Shown: one piece after another, positions 51,498 through 61,122 of the stretch
How positions within the stretch are numbered: the stretch's first letter is position 1
Layout of the letters: every line of letters starts with the position of its first letter
Assembly: GCA_045345765.1 (NCBI GenBank)
Contig: CP148265.1
Span: 992,001 to 1,056,000, forward strand
DNA: 64,000 bases
From: JAOARY01 sp045345765
GTDB taxonomy: Bacteria > Bacillota > Clostridia > Peptostreptococcales > Peptostreptococcaceae
Direction: 5' to 3'
Notes under the pieces: model-generated
Database searches by the model: none
What the model saw: the letters and a program-made list of their open reading frames with translations, nothing else
Told to the model about the DNA's origin: nothing
Made by a program: the position numbers and the translations under genes

Positions 51498-54242
51498 TTA
51501 TCTTATTTCTATTTCTCCATCCTCGACAAATATCTCTTTTTTATATGCTTTTTGATTTACATTTAATACTATTTGATAATATATTTCTTCATATGATTTT
51601 ATAGGTGTTATTTTTAGATAATCAACATTTAATACTGATTTTATAAGATTTAAATCTTCTTTAACCATCTTATTTTCTCTATCACTAAATTCCTTATCAT
51701 CTGTTTCTTCCAAAAATAAATCAACCCTATTAATTTCAATCTTAACATATTCAGAATTTCTATCAACAATAATATTTATATTATCACTTTCATCTATATA
51801 ATTTTCTTTTATTTTATAGTACAAATAACTATTTTCATCTTCATCCAAAGTCTGTTTATGAAGCTTATATGATAATTTATTTAAAGTATTTTGTAATTCT
51901 TTTATATCTTTGCTATAAGTTTTTTTGATATATATACTTATGTCCTTATCATCATAATCATAATAAATTTTTGTATATTCATCTTTTATCTTAAGCCTCA
52001 TTGAATAATCTTTTATATCTGATTTTAAATATTTTATATCTAAATTTAATTTATTTATAACTGATTTAAATATTTTATCAACTTTATCTATTACATATTC
52101 ATTATTTATTTTGTATTTGTAATCCAAAAACTGCTTCCAATCTTTTAATAAGATTTTATAATCTTCATTTCTTACTCTATTATTTAAATCCTTATTATAC
52201 ATATCAAAAAAATCTTCGTTTGTATTTGTTTTATTTAAATATTGCTCATATGAAAAATATATTATTTTATTTTTTAGATTAAGAAATTCATCAATATTTA
52301 TATTATATTTATAAAAATCTATCTGTCTTAATTTACTTTCAACATCTGTTTTAATTTCTTCATGCTTATCTATTAAACCTTGTAAATACAAAATTATATT
52401 ATCAATATATAATATATTTTCTTTAGTTTTATATTCTTTATCTATTTTCCTTAAATCAAAATGAATATCATTTAATAAAACAGCATTGTTTAAATAATTA
52501 TCAAAATACTTATTTTTATTTATTTCTTCTATATATTCTTCAATATCAGAATACAAATCACTTATATATATTTCACGACCAAATTCAATATCTTCTAAAT
52601 ATTTAAGTTCTAAAGCTTTTTCCTTTAGACTATTTAATTTATAAATATAAGTATTATTAAATCTCTTAAAATCTCCTTCATAATCTAAAACATCAGTATC
52701 AAAATATTTTTCTTTAATATATTTTTTTAAATCAATATCAATTTTTTCTTTATTTAAATTCTTTGTTTTAGATTCTTTTAATTCATAATTAATTGTTTCT
52801 AATTCATAGTATTTATCAATTTTCTTTGATATAACCTTATTATCTACTATTTCTACAATTATTGAGAACTTAATATTTCCTTCTTTTATATTCAAAATAT
52901 ATTCTACACCTTCATTAATCACAGATATTATTTGTACATCTTTTTTAAAATGATTTTTTATAAGATTTAATTCTTTTTTTAGATTATTTGTTTTTAACTC
53001 ATCTTCTATATTCATCAAATTCTCTAAGTCATCTATATGAAGCGAGGCTTTATAATCATTTTCATCAATCTCAATATATAATCTTAATGGCTTAAAAGCA
53101 CTAATTACACCTTTTTTATTTTTTAATAATTCAAATTTAAAATCTAAAGAATAATCATCGCTTTGACTTTCATCCTTATTTAAAAGTTCTAATGCATATA
53201 TTAGTTCTTTATTTTTAGTGTTTGAATTATCCTTAATTTTATAATCCAAATCAGATAATCTCTTTATCAAATCCTTTATGCTTGTTCTATCATATAAAGA
53301 TAAACTCAATTCATTTGAATCTATATATAAATTAATATTTTTATTTTCATAGTATAATTTATTATATTTATCTTTGATTAAACTATTTTCATCAAGCTTT
53401 AATTTATCTTCACCTATCCCCAATTTCAAAAGAGCCTGTTTTGCTAAATTAATTGATTTTTCATTTACTTGCTTTTTACCTTCAAATCTTTGTAGATAAA
53501 TTTTATAAAACTCATCTTTTTCTCTTTTAATTTTATAATCTTTTTCAGATTCAAATAATAAATTATACGCCTTATTATCTTTACTTTCTTTTATAAAATC
53601 TCTTAATTTCAAATAATTTAAATAATCAAGAATCTCTTTTATTTTATAATTTCTTATTTCAAACTTCTCATATAACTTATTTGTCTTTTCTTTATCATCT
53701 TCATATTTTTTTATATTCGATTCAATAAATGCTAGCATATTATTTATATATAATTCTTCATCTTTATCAATCTTTAAATCCTCATTTATTATTTTTAGAT
53801 TATAAGTCAAATCATTTAAAAATATAAAGTACTTTTTATATACTTCATCTTCTTTGTTTAGCTTATCTTCTTTATGCCTCATATTATCTCTTACAAGTTC
53901 TTCATAGGTTCTAAAAATACTATAATCATCATCTTTAATAATATTATTCGCAATTTTAAATTCTAATATGAACTCTTTAAACTCATCCAAATCTCTATAT
54001 AAATCAATTAAAAACTGATCATAATTACCATCAGCTTGATATATATTTTCTTTTTCAAATATATATGCATATTTATCATCCACACTTTCTATCAAAAGTC
54101 TTTTTTGCTCTTTATCCTTATATATTTTATATTCTCGATAATAATTTTTTCCAATAGTCATATACAAAATTAATAAAAGTACTACGGCAAAAAATATTTT
54201 AGCTCTTAATTTTTCATTATTCTTAAAATTCAAAATCTCCAC
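51498..54242 (-). CDS. Large membrane-anchored two-unit protein of the local paralog family
   Basis: 914 residues. A single N-terminal membrane helix (about 14-28) is followed by two copies of a two-module unit. In unit 1 the helical module runs about 60-270 (FLNDLTYNLKIINEDL) and the beta-rich module about 270-480 (NINLYIDSNELSLSLY, LIKRLSDLDYKI). In unit 2 the helical module starts near 520 (DYEGDFKRFNNTYIYKL) and the beta module near 740 (DISIYIKKTYSKDIKELQ). Very rich in Lys, Asp, Glu, Asn and Tyr. No known domain recognised. Homologous single or split units are encoded at 54350, 55210 and 57796. Probably extracytoplasmic. Confidence 0.8.
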   Translation of the reverse strand: MEILNFKNNEKLRAKIFFAVVLLLILYMTIGKNYYREYKIYKDKEQKRLLIESVDDKYAYIFEKENIYQADGNYDQFLIDLYRDLDEFKEFILEFKIANNIIKDDDYSIFRTYEELVRDNMRHKEDKLNKEDEVYKKYFIFLNDLTYNLKIINEDLKIDKDEELYINNMLAFIESNIKKYEDDKEKTNKLYEKFEIRNYKIKEILDYLNYLKLRDFIKESKDNKAYNLLFESEKDYKIKREKDEFYKIYLQRFEGKKQVNEKSINLAKQALLKLGIGEDKLKLDENSLIKDKYNKLYYENKNINLYIDSNELSLSLYDRTSIKDLIKRLSDLDYKIKDNSNTKNKELIYALELLNKDESQSDDYSLDFKFELLKNKKGVISAFKPLRLYIEIDENDYKASLHIDDLENLMNIEDELKTNNLKKELNLIKNHFKKDVQIISVINEGVEYILNIKEGNIKFSIIVEIVDNKVISKKIDKYYELETINYELKESKTKNLNKEKIDIDLKKYIKEKYFDTDVLDYEGDFKRFNNTYIYKLNSLKEKALELKYLEDIEFGREIYISDLYSDIEEYIEEINKNKYFDNYLNNAVLLNDIHFDLRKIDKEYKTKENILYIDNIILYLQGLIDKHEEIKTDVESKLRQIDFYKYNINIDEFLNLKNKIIYFSYEQYLNKTNTNEDFFDMYNKDLNNRVRNEDYKILLKDWKQFLDYKYKINNEYVIDKVDKIFKSVINKLNLDIKYLKSDIKDYSMRLKIKDEYTKIYYDYDDKDISIYIKKTYSKDIKELQNTLNKLSYKLHKQTLDEDENSYLYYKIKENYIDESDNINIIVDRNSEYVKIEINRVDLFLEETDDKEFSDRENKMVKEDLNLIKSVLNVDYLKITPIKSYEEIYYQIVLNVNQKAYKKEIFVEDGEIEIR

Positions 54243-54349
54243 CTCTTTATATTTGTTTTTTTATAAAAAATCCACAATAAATAAAGGTAAATCAATATAA
54301 TTATTAATTATGATTCACCTTGTTATATTTATCTACATTATCAATACAT

Positions 54350-55213
54350 CTAATATTTTTTATATAGATAAATTTGTTTTATATTTATTTCTTCGCCTTT
54401 AACTTCTACATCCAAACTGTAATCATCTTCAAAATATATATTATAGATAAATTCATCTTGATTAAGCAAAGGACTTATTGATTTTATATTTTTTATTTGT
54501 TTTTTTATTACATCTTTATCTTTTTGAATTATGGATTTATAATCTTTATTATTTTCATCTTCTAGGAATTTATCGAAATTTTTAATAGTCATTCTTTTAA
54601 TTTTTTTGTTTGAATCCAACTCTATACTTATTGAATTTTCATAATCATAGTAATAATCATTAAATTTTTCGTATCTTTTGTAATTATCTATCCCTGATAT
54701 TATATATTTGTAGTCAGCAATTTCTTTATCAATTTTTTTATAACCAAGATTTATTATATCTTCCTCATCTAAATCCCTATTTTTCAACAACCTTATTACC
54801 ATATCATTTCTATCAATATCAATATCAAAAACAATATCATCTTTACCTAAATTACCCAAAACAAATCTATAATTGTCTATAAACTCAATATCTTTATCTT
54901 TATGATCAAGTTTTAATTTATTTGATACTCCATTTATAATCTCTTTTATTTCTTTCTTTTGTTTATCTAAATCAAAATTAACATAGTTTTTATTGTAAAA
55001 TTCCCTCCACATATTCATCTTTTGCTTATAATCTTCATCTTTTTGCTTATTGTTTTTATACTCTTCATACATAAGAATAAAATCTTTATTGTTATCTTTT
55101 AGATTTTCTATTATCTTTTTTGTTTCTAAATATTTGATTATAGGCTCTTTTTTATCAAACTCTTCGCTAAAATCATATAAAAAATTTGACTTTATTTCTG
55201 TTTCAAATTTCAA
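54350..55213 (-). CDS. Unanchored single-unit paralog, coupled to the gene upstream
   Basis: 287 residues from a TTG whose last bases overlap the upstream TGA (TTGA at 55213-55210). No signal peptide or membrane helix. A shortened helical part (1-95) is followed by a beta-rich module (about 95-287) with FDIDIDRNDMVIRLLKN, YKYIISGIDNYKRY and a final QDEFIYNIYFEDDYSLDVEV, parallel to the ends of its paralogs. Together with the 520-residue protein it mirrors the two-unit 914-residue protein, as if one gene had been split. If translated separately it would stay in the cytoplasm unless exported otherwise. Confidence 0.7.
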   Translation of the reverse strand: MKFETEIKSNFLYDFSEEFDKKEPIIKYLETKKIIENLKDNNKDFILMYEEYKNNKQKDEDYKQKMNMWREFYNKNYVNFDLDKQKKEIKEIINGVSNKLKLDHKDKDIEFIDNYRFVLGNLGKDDIVFDIDIDRNDMVIRLLKNRDLDEEDIINLGYKKIDKEIADYKYIISGIDNYKRYEKFNDYYYDYENSISIELDSNKKIKRMTIKNFDKFLEDENNKDYKSIIQKDKDVIKKQIKNIKSISPLLNQDEFIYNIYFEDDYSLDVEVKGEEINIKQIYLYKKY

Positions 55214-56772
55214 ATATCGACTTCTTTATTTTTAATTTGCAAATCTTTAATATCAATTTCAATATTAAATTCTTCTTTATCTATACCTCTAGCATTTATT
55301 TCATATCTAAACTCTTCATTAGTTTTTACAGGCATTATATTTAATAATTCAAGATTTTTTAATTCTTTTTTTATTATTTTTATATCTTTATTAATTTTTT
55401 CTTCATATGAATTATCATATTCTTTAAAAAACTTATCTTTATTTCTTACAATCAAAACAATACTATCAATTTCATTATTCTTTAAATCCTCATCAAATCT
55501 AAATTCAAGCTCAAGTTTATTATCTTCATCAAAATAATTTTTACTTTTTTTGATATAATCTATATTAAAATACTTTGAACTGCCCCACATTTTATATGAA
55601 TTATCAAATTCGAATAAATCTTTAAAATTTATTTTTTTATTTGTATTTATTCCTGATACAAAATAATTTAGTTCATTTATACTTTTAAGCAATGCTTTTG
55701 CATCAATATTATTCTCTTTAATATTTAAGAATCTTAACATTATATTATCATCATAAATATCTACACTTCCAAAATAACTGATATTATAACTACTATTTTC
55801 TTCTATAATATCTATTTCATCATCTTTTAATTCTTTTAGATTTAATTTTTTAAATAGTTTTTTTATAATTAAGATATTATCAACTTCATTTTTACTATAT
55901 TCTTTATTATCTTTTTTTCTATAGTTTTCATCATTTATATAATAATTTGTCTTATTTTCTTCAGCTTCTGTATAATAGTTTTTCTTATTTCCCTTTTCTT
56001 CATCTTTTTTATCAATATTATCTAAAATTATTTCTTTACTATTGTTTAAAACAAATAAATAATCTTTTGATTTTATTTGTTCATCTAAAAAATCATATAA
56101 TTTTTTATATCTTTCATAATATGATTTGGCTTCTATTCTTGCCATCAATTTATTATTTTTTTTGCTCAAATCATATCTATTAATTTCTCTATAGTCCATA
56201 TCATTAGCAATATCTATTAATTTTTTTTGCAATTCATAATCTTTTTTTATAGTATTTGATATTATATTTAAAGATTTGTCTAAATATAATCCTTCTTCTT
56301 TTGATATTTTTTTATCTTCTCTTATCAAAATTAAATTATAATAAATCTTTTTTATAAAATCTTGGTAAGATAAATAATTATCTTCTTTTAGATATAATTT
56401 AATAGGCTCGTTTAGTTCTCCTTCATTTAATACATCATCTAAAGTAGCTAAATCTCTAAACTCTAAAAAATTCAATTTATTATCCATTACTTTTATATTC
56501 TCTATATATTTAGTTCTTATTATCTCCTCTTTTAATTCTATTAACTTTGATAAAAAATCATAATTATAAGAATTTAATTCACTTTTTAGATCAATATCTA
56601 AATTATAGTTAATATCTTTTACATATTTATTATCTATCTCTTCTAATTTTTTTGTTTGCTTATATTTAATATAGATATCTCTTGGAAGTAAAAAAATATT
56701 TTTTTGAAAAAATATCGAAAAAAATACAAGTATCAATAAAAGTACATCTAATCTTATATTTTTTAGTTTCAA
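55210..56772 (-). CDS. Membrane-anchored paralog of the local family
   Basis: 520 residues. N-terminal membrane helix (about 8-28), helical module (about 45-270; KIYYNLILIREDKKISKEEG matches the paralogs) and beta-rich module (about 310-520; LNLKELKDDEIDIIEE, LLKSINELNYFVSGI). Strongly charged and Asn/Tyr-rich. It ends EFNIEIDIKDLQIKNKEVDI, comparable to the end of the 287-residue protein. AAGGTGAG precedes the ATG. First gene of a run 56772-51498 with no clear internal terminator. Function unknown. Confidence 0.78.
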   Translation of the reverse strand: MKLKNIRLDVLLLILVFFSIFFQKNIFLLPRDIYIKYKQTKKLEEIDNKYVKDINYNLDIDLKSELNSYNYDFLSKLIELKEEIIRTKYIENIKVMDNKLNFLEFRDLATLDDVLNEGELNEPIKLYLKEDNYLSYQDFIKKIYYNLILIREDKKISKEEGLYLDKSLNIISNTIKKDYELQKKLIDIANDMDYREINRYDLSKKNNKLMARIEAKSYYERYKKLYDFLDEQIKSKDYLFVLNNSKEIILDNIDKKDEEKGNKKNYYTEAEENKTNYYINDENYRKKDNKEYSKNEVDNILIIKKLFKKLNLKELKDDEIDIIEENSSYNISYFGSVDIYDDNIMLRFLNIKENNIDAKALLKSINELNYFVSGINTNKKINFKDLFEFDNSYKMWGSSKYFNIDYIKKSKNYFDEDNKLELEFRFDEDLKNNEIDSIVLIVRNKDKFFKEYDNSYEEKINKDIKIIKKELKNLELLNIMPVKTNEEFRYEINARGIDKEEFNIEIDIKDLQIKNKEVDI

Positions 56773-57034
56773 AATCTCACCTTCTTTTAATTATTTTCTT
56801 AGCTATTTTTATTTTATATTACTTATATAATCAATTGGACATATTTTGTTAAATTTAAGATTTTTGTAACTATATTGTTTTTGCTAATTCACTATATTCT
56901 ATTGTAAAATTAAAAACATATAACTCTCATATAAATCTAACTATATTTCACAAAAATTATTTGCAAAACAATACTTTAATAGTTTTGTATCTACAAATAA
57001 TCACAAATAAATATTTTATATTATGGAGGATTTT

Positions 57035-57799
57035 ATGTTTAATACAAAAAAAATAAATAAGAGCTTGATAACTCTTTGCATTATAAACTCTTTATTAGTT
57101 TTATTAAGAGCTATAATACTAAAAAAAATATACTATTTATATTTGATATGGAATTTATTCTTGGCTGCTGTTCCATATCTATTAGCACTTAGTATTGATA
57201 ATGATTTTAGATATTTTTATAAAACGAGAAAATTAGAACTAAAAACACATTTAAAGATACTTTCTTGGTTTTTTATTTTACCAAATTCATTTTATATGAT
57301 TACAGATTTAATTCATATTAGAGCCATGGGAAATCTATATAAATATATTAATTATAATAGCGATTTAATCGCTAAAAATATACCTTTTGATATGAATTTA
57401 ATGGCTTGGTATGATTTTTATCTATCTTTTTCATTTGTCCTTTTAGGTTGTGTGTTTGCCTTTTTATCTTTAAAAATAATTTCTAATATTTTGTTTAGAG
57501 CATTCAAAAAACAATCTTTAAAAAAAGCAAAATTAATAACTCATGGTTTTAATCTAATAATTTTATTAATTAATTCTTATGCAATTTATTTGGGTAGGTT
57601 TATAAGATTTAATTCTTGGGATGTAATATTAAATCCAACTATATTATTTAATATAGTAAGTTCCAATATTAATAAACATATGTTTTTTTATTCTCTATTA
57701 ACCTTTATGCATATAACTCTTTGTTATTATACTTTAGATTTAATAAGTTATAATTTTATTTCAAAATCTTTTTCAAAAAATAAAAAAAATAAGTATTAA
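57035..57799 (+). CDS. DUF1361 integral membrane protein
   Basis: 254 residues from the ATG at 57035, which has GGAGG 5 bases upstream; the ATG at 57023 would overlap that site. About seven hydrophobic segments. The DUF1361 pattern is evident: LIWNLFLAAVPYLLAL, FILPNSFYMITDLIHI, MAWYDFYLSFSF and YLGRFIRFNSWDVI. The biochemical role of this family is unknown. It is the only plus-strand gene among the paralog family and converges on the 467-residue member, sharing a terminator and overlapping it by 4 bases. Confidence 0.88.
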   Translation: MFNTKKINKSLITLCIINSLLVLLRAIILKKIYYLYLIWNLFLAAVPYLLALSIDNDFRYFYKTRKLELKTHLKILSWFFILPNSFYMITDLIHIRAMGNLYKYINYNSDLIAKNIPFDMNLMAWYDFYLSFSFVLLGCVFAFLSLKIISNILFRAFKKQSLKKAKLITHGFNLIILLINSYAIYLGRFIRFNSWDVILNPTILFNIVSSNINKHMFFYSLLTFMHITLCYYTLDLISYNFISKSFSKNKKNKY

Positions 57800-57816
57800 A
57801 TACTTATTTTTTTTAT
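57782..57816. terminator. Bidirectional terminator in overlapping gene ends
   Basis: AAAAAATAAGTATT and AATACTTATTTTTT pair, with T-runs for both directions. It covers both stop codons. Confidence 0.75.
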
Positions 57817-59199
57817 TTGAATATATTTTTCTAAATACTGTTCTTTTATATTATTATCCTTAAATAAAAATTCTACAGCAAAACTTTTATCTTCTATTTT
57901 GTATATAGCTCTATATCTAAAATCATTAGATTGTTTAAATACCAAAATATCTAGTAGCGCTGTTTCATCTGATATTTCATTTATATATTTTTTATTTAAT
58001 AGAATTTCTTCTATATCAACCTCAAAATAATTTTTATCTTCTAAAAATAATTTCATTTCTTTTATTGATATTTTAATATCACCATTATAGTCATTATCAC
58101 TATCATTTACTTTTAAATATATTAAATTATCTTTATCATAATAATGATTATAATTTTTTATACATTCTATATTAAAAATTTTCTCTTTATTTGTTTTTTG
58201 ATTTTTATTTTCTATTAATATTTCATATTTTAAATCTGCTAAATTTTTAATTAAATCTTCATAATGATAATCTTTTATATCTATATTCAATTCATCGCTT
58301 TCTATTTTATATCTTATTTTTATTTTTTCATTAGAATACTCTATATCACCATCAACTAATTCGTTTTTATAATCATCTAAATCAATTTCTTCTATATTTA
58401 ATATTTTCAAAGTATTTTTTAATTCATTAATTTTTCTTATTTTTTGATTATCATTTATAACTTTAGATGTTTTATAATTTTTAGTCCAACTATCTATGTA
58501 ATTTTTATAATCTTCAATTGTAATTCTTTTTGCTTCATAATCTTTATTTAATTTTTGTAATTTTTTGTATTTTTTATCTTTCATCTGACTTTCTAAATAA
58601 TCTTTATATTCATCATATGCTATTAAATCTCTTTTCTTATATGCATTTTTGTTAATAATTTTTTCTTCTCCATCATTGTTTTCAACATGCAAATCATGGT
58701 TTTTCAAATATATTTCTTTATTTTTATTAATTGAATCCTTTAAAAATTCATCCACTAAATTTAAATACTCAATATTCGATTGACTAAATTCTTTATTTTC
58801 ATATAAAATATTTAAATTATATTCGATATCCTTTAAAAATTTAGCATAAAAATAGTATGAATCTAAGTTTTCTTTTAAATTTCTAATTTTAAAATCGACA
58901 ACTATAGGTTCATATATTTTCTCAAACAAATGGTTATTTAAAGTACTACTTGTCCTTATAACCTTCTTTTGCAATATAATTTCTCTTAGTTTCTCTATTT
59001 CCCTTATGTATAATTCATTAAATCTCTTATAATCACCCAAATATAATTCTGTGTTTAACTCTTTATCTATATTTTTTTCATATTCTTTAATCGGCTTAGA
59101 AATTGCAAAAGAATTATCTTCTATACGATAAATCACACCAATAAATATAATGAATAAAATAGATATAATTATCAACTTTTTTTCATAAAATTTCATCAT
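57796..59199 (-). CDS. Single-unit membrane-anchored paralog of the local family
   Basis: 467 residues. N-terminal membrane helix (about 8-24), helical module (about 45-260: LGDYKRFNELYIREIEKL, FLKDIEYNLNILYENKEF) and beta-rich module (about 265-467: LNIEEIDLDDYKNELVDGDI, LIKNLADLKYEILIE, ending FRYRAIYKIEDKSFAVEFLF). The simplest complete example of the unit found once to twice in its neighbours. No catalytic motif seen. It converges with the DUF1361 gene. Confidence 0.78.
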   Translation of the reverse strand: MMKFYEKKLIIISILFIIFIGVIYRIEDNSFAISKPIKEYEKNIDKELNTELYLGDYKRFNELYIREIEKLREIILQKKVIRTSSTLNNHLFEKIYEPIVVDFKIRNLKENLDSYYFYAKFLKDIEYNLNILYENKEFSQSNIEYLNLVDEFLKDSINKNKEIYLKNHDLHVENNDGEEKIINKNAYKKRDLIAYDEYKDYLESQMKDKKYKKLQKLNKDYEAKRITIEDYKNYIDSWTKNYKTSKVINDNQKIRKINELKNTLKILNIEEIDLDDYKNELVDGDIEYSNEKIKIRYKIESDELNIDIKDYHYEDLIKNLADLKYEILIENKNQKTNKEKIFNIECIKNYNHYYDKDNLIYLKVNDSDNDYNGDIKISIKEMKLFLEDKNYFEVDIEEILLNKKYINEISDETALLDILVFKQSNDFRYRAIYKIEDKSFAVEFLFKDNNIKEQYLEKYIQIKKISI

Positions 59200-59326
59200 T
59201 ATTTATCACTTTCTCCCCCTTATACAAACTTTATTATATACTTTAAAGTATACAATAAAAAAATATTTTTTTTACATTTTTAAGAAATTTTTAAGATAAA
59301 TTTAATAAATTACTATAATAATTATA

Positions 59327-59376
59327 AAAAAGAGAAACTATCCAAAAATGATTTTTAATCAAATTTAGATAGTCTC
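59327..59376 (-). terminator. Terminator of the second toxin-like gene
   Basis: GAGACTATCTAAA pairs with TTTGGATAGTTTCTC on the minus strand, then TTTTTT. Confidence 0.8.
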
Positions 59377-59432
59377 TTCTTTAATCCCGTTATACAACTA
59401 TTAATTATTAATTGTTCTATTCTTATATCAAT

Positions 59433-60857
59433 TTATTCTACCTTTTCTTTAATAAAATCTCCCATTATTATATCTTCTAATTCTATTGAATCCATTTCCT
59501 TTTGTACTTCATTTTTTAATATATCATAAAAATCAATATTTAAATCCTGCTCTGGATGATTATTATAAAACTCTAAAAACTCTTCTTCACTTTCAAATCC
59601 ATTTTCATTTAATGACTTTATTTCATCTAATATTTTTGCCTCTATTAATTTAACTTTGTCGCTTCCTTCTACATTTATATCTTCTAAAACAATACCTTCT
59701 TTATTTTCTATTAATTCTTCTTTTGTTAAAGGTTCAGGTTCATAAGCTATTACATTAGAAAAAGTTCCATCTGTCATCTCAAATTTACCTTCTGATATTC
59801 CACCAAAATCTGTTTTACAAATATCTGATAATGGGCTTTTTAATCCGTAATTATATCTCTCAAGAGCCCATTCGTAGTCCCACTGACTATACCCATTTAT
59901 ATCTCTATGAATATATTGATCTAATAAATCCTGTGGACCACTAAAACCATTTCTTCCACCAAATGTATATGTTACCCACGGCTCATCAGTTGGATGACCT
60001 TCATACGCATTTTCATCTGGTCTTATAAAACCATCAAATGTAACATCATAAGTCATATATATATTTGCACCAAAAGGAACTTCTGCATCTTGTTTAAACA
60101 CTGTAAGTTCTATTAATCTTTTGCTGTTTGCAGGTACTGTTGCTCTATACTCTTGGTGTTGCGTTAGACTCTCTTGACCACCATGTGTTTCATCCCAACC
60201 TTGTTCTGCTCCAAACTCAGCTGTAATTGTTGTATTATTTTCCGCAACACCAATATCAAATGAAAAAGTATTTTGTAATCCTATTGATTCTGAAAAACTA
60301 TAACTATCAGTTTTTGACCAATTTGTAAGTGTTTCATAATCAAAACCAACAAAAGCAGCATCTTCTTCATTAGAATAATTATACGCATACGTACTTATTG
60401 CAGTCATTGGTTCCAAATCATATATTTCATGTTCTCCTAAAGTCAATGTATCTCCATCTATATAAAATTTCACATTATCTATTATCATAGTAAGTCTATC
60501 TTCTGCTCTATACCAATCTGCATACGGATCATTTTTATCATAGTGTCCTTTAAGTTCAAATGTATCTGAATCAATCATTTTAAAATCAAAATCATATCCA
60601 GGAAGAAGCATTTCTGTTCCTCCACACCATGCAAAACCTAGACAATGCGCTATAGTAGCTAATGGTCTTTGAAAATTATCTTCATCTTGTATTATCTTTG
60701 CCTTTAATTCATTTAAATCACTAAATTCATAAACTTGATTCCCCCCCTCCTCAATATTATCTGTTGCTGCATTTGAATTTGAAACATTTAACCCAAAGAT
60801 TTGCATAAACAATAATGAACCAACCATAAAATTTTTCATAAATTTTTTTAACTTCAT
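59433..60857 (-). CDS. Aerolysin/alpha-toxin-family pore-forming protein, divergent paralog
   Basis: 474 residues with a signal peptide (about 1-30, ending SNSNAA). Receptor-binding lobe: LKAKIIQDED, AHCLGFAWCGGTEML, NDPYADWYRAEDRL, IDNVKFYIDGDTLTLG. Pre-stem and barrel domain: LTNWSKTDSYSFSESIGLQ, TTITAEFGAEQGWDETHGG, ATVPANSKRLIELTVFKQD, then MTYDVTFDGFIR. These match C. septicum alpha toxin and aerolysin in order. The GFIRPDENAYEGHP loop replaces RWGGNA. In the activation region (about 378-392, TKEELIENKEGIV) there is no RxxR site. An acidic C-terminal tail of about 90 residues follows. AGGAGGG precedes the ATG. Confidence 0.88.
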   Translation of the reverse strand: MKLKKFMKNFMVGSLLFMQIFGLNVSNSNAATDNIEEGGNQVYEFSDLNELKAKIIQDEDNFQRPLATIAHCLGFAWCGGTEMLLPGYDFDFKMIDSDTFELKGHYDKNDPYADWYRAEDRLTMIIDNVKFYIDGDTLTLGEHEIYDLEPMTAISTYAYNYSNEEDAAFVGFDYETLTNWSKTDSYSFSESIGLQNTFSFDIGVAENNTTITAEFGAEQGWDETHGGQESLTQHQEYRATVPANSKRLIELTVFKQDAEVPFGANIYMTYDVTFDGFIRPDENAYEGHPTDEPWVTYTFGGRNGFSGPQDLLDQYIHRDINGYSQWDYEWALERYNYGLKSPLSDICKTDFGGISEGKFEMTDGTFSNVIAYEPEPLTKEELIENKEGIVLEDINVEGSDKVKLIEAKILDEIKSLNENGFESEEEFLEFYNNHPEQDLNIDFYDILKNEVQKEMDSIELEDIIMGDFIKEKVE

Positions 60858-61069
60858 GTAATTCCCTCCTTATTTTTTTGTAAATATACCATAAAATAAA
60901 AAATATCCCTTCCATGTCTGAATATTCTTTATCTTGTAAGCTATATTATATTAAATAAAAAGACTTTTCAATGAATTTTTTCGAATTTTTCCTTTTCTTT
61001 TCTTTATAATCCATTTTTGTCGCTTTAGTTCACAAAAGTTTTATTTGTATTTATAAAAAATTTTTTACA

Positions 61070-61112
61070 TAAAAATAACTTATGAATACAAAAGTATTTA
61101 TAAGTTATTTTT
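61070..61112 (-). terminator. Terminator of the first toxin-like gene
   Basis: AAAAATAACTTATGAATAC pairs with GTATTTATAAGTTATTTTT around AAAA, with a U-run on the minus strand. Confidence 0.85.
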
Positions 61113-61122
61113 ATGTTGCTTG

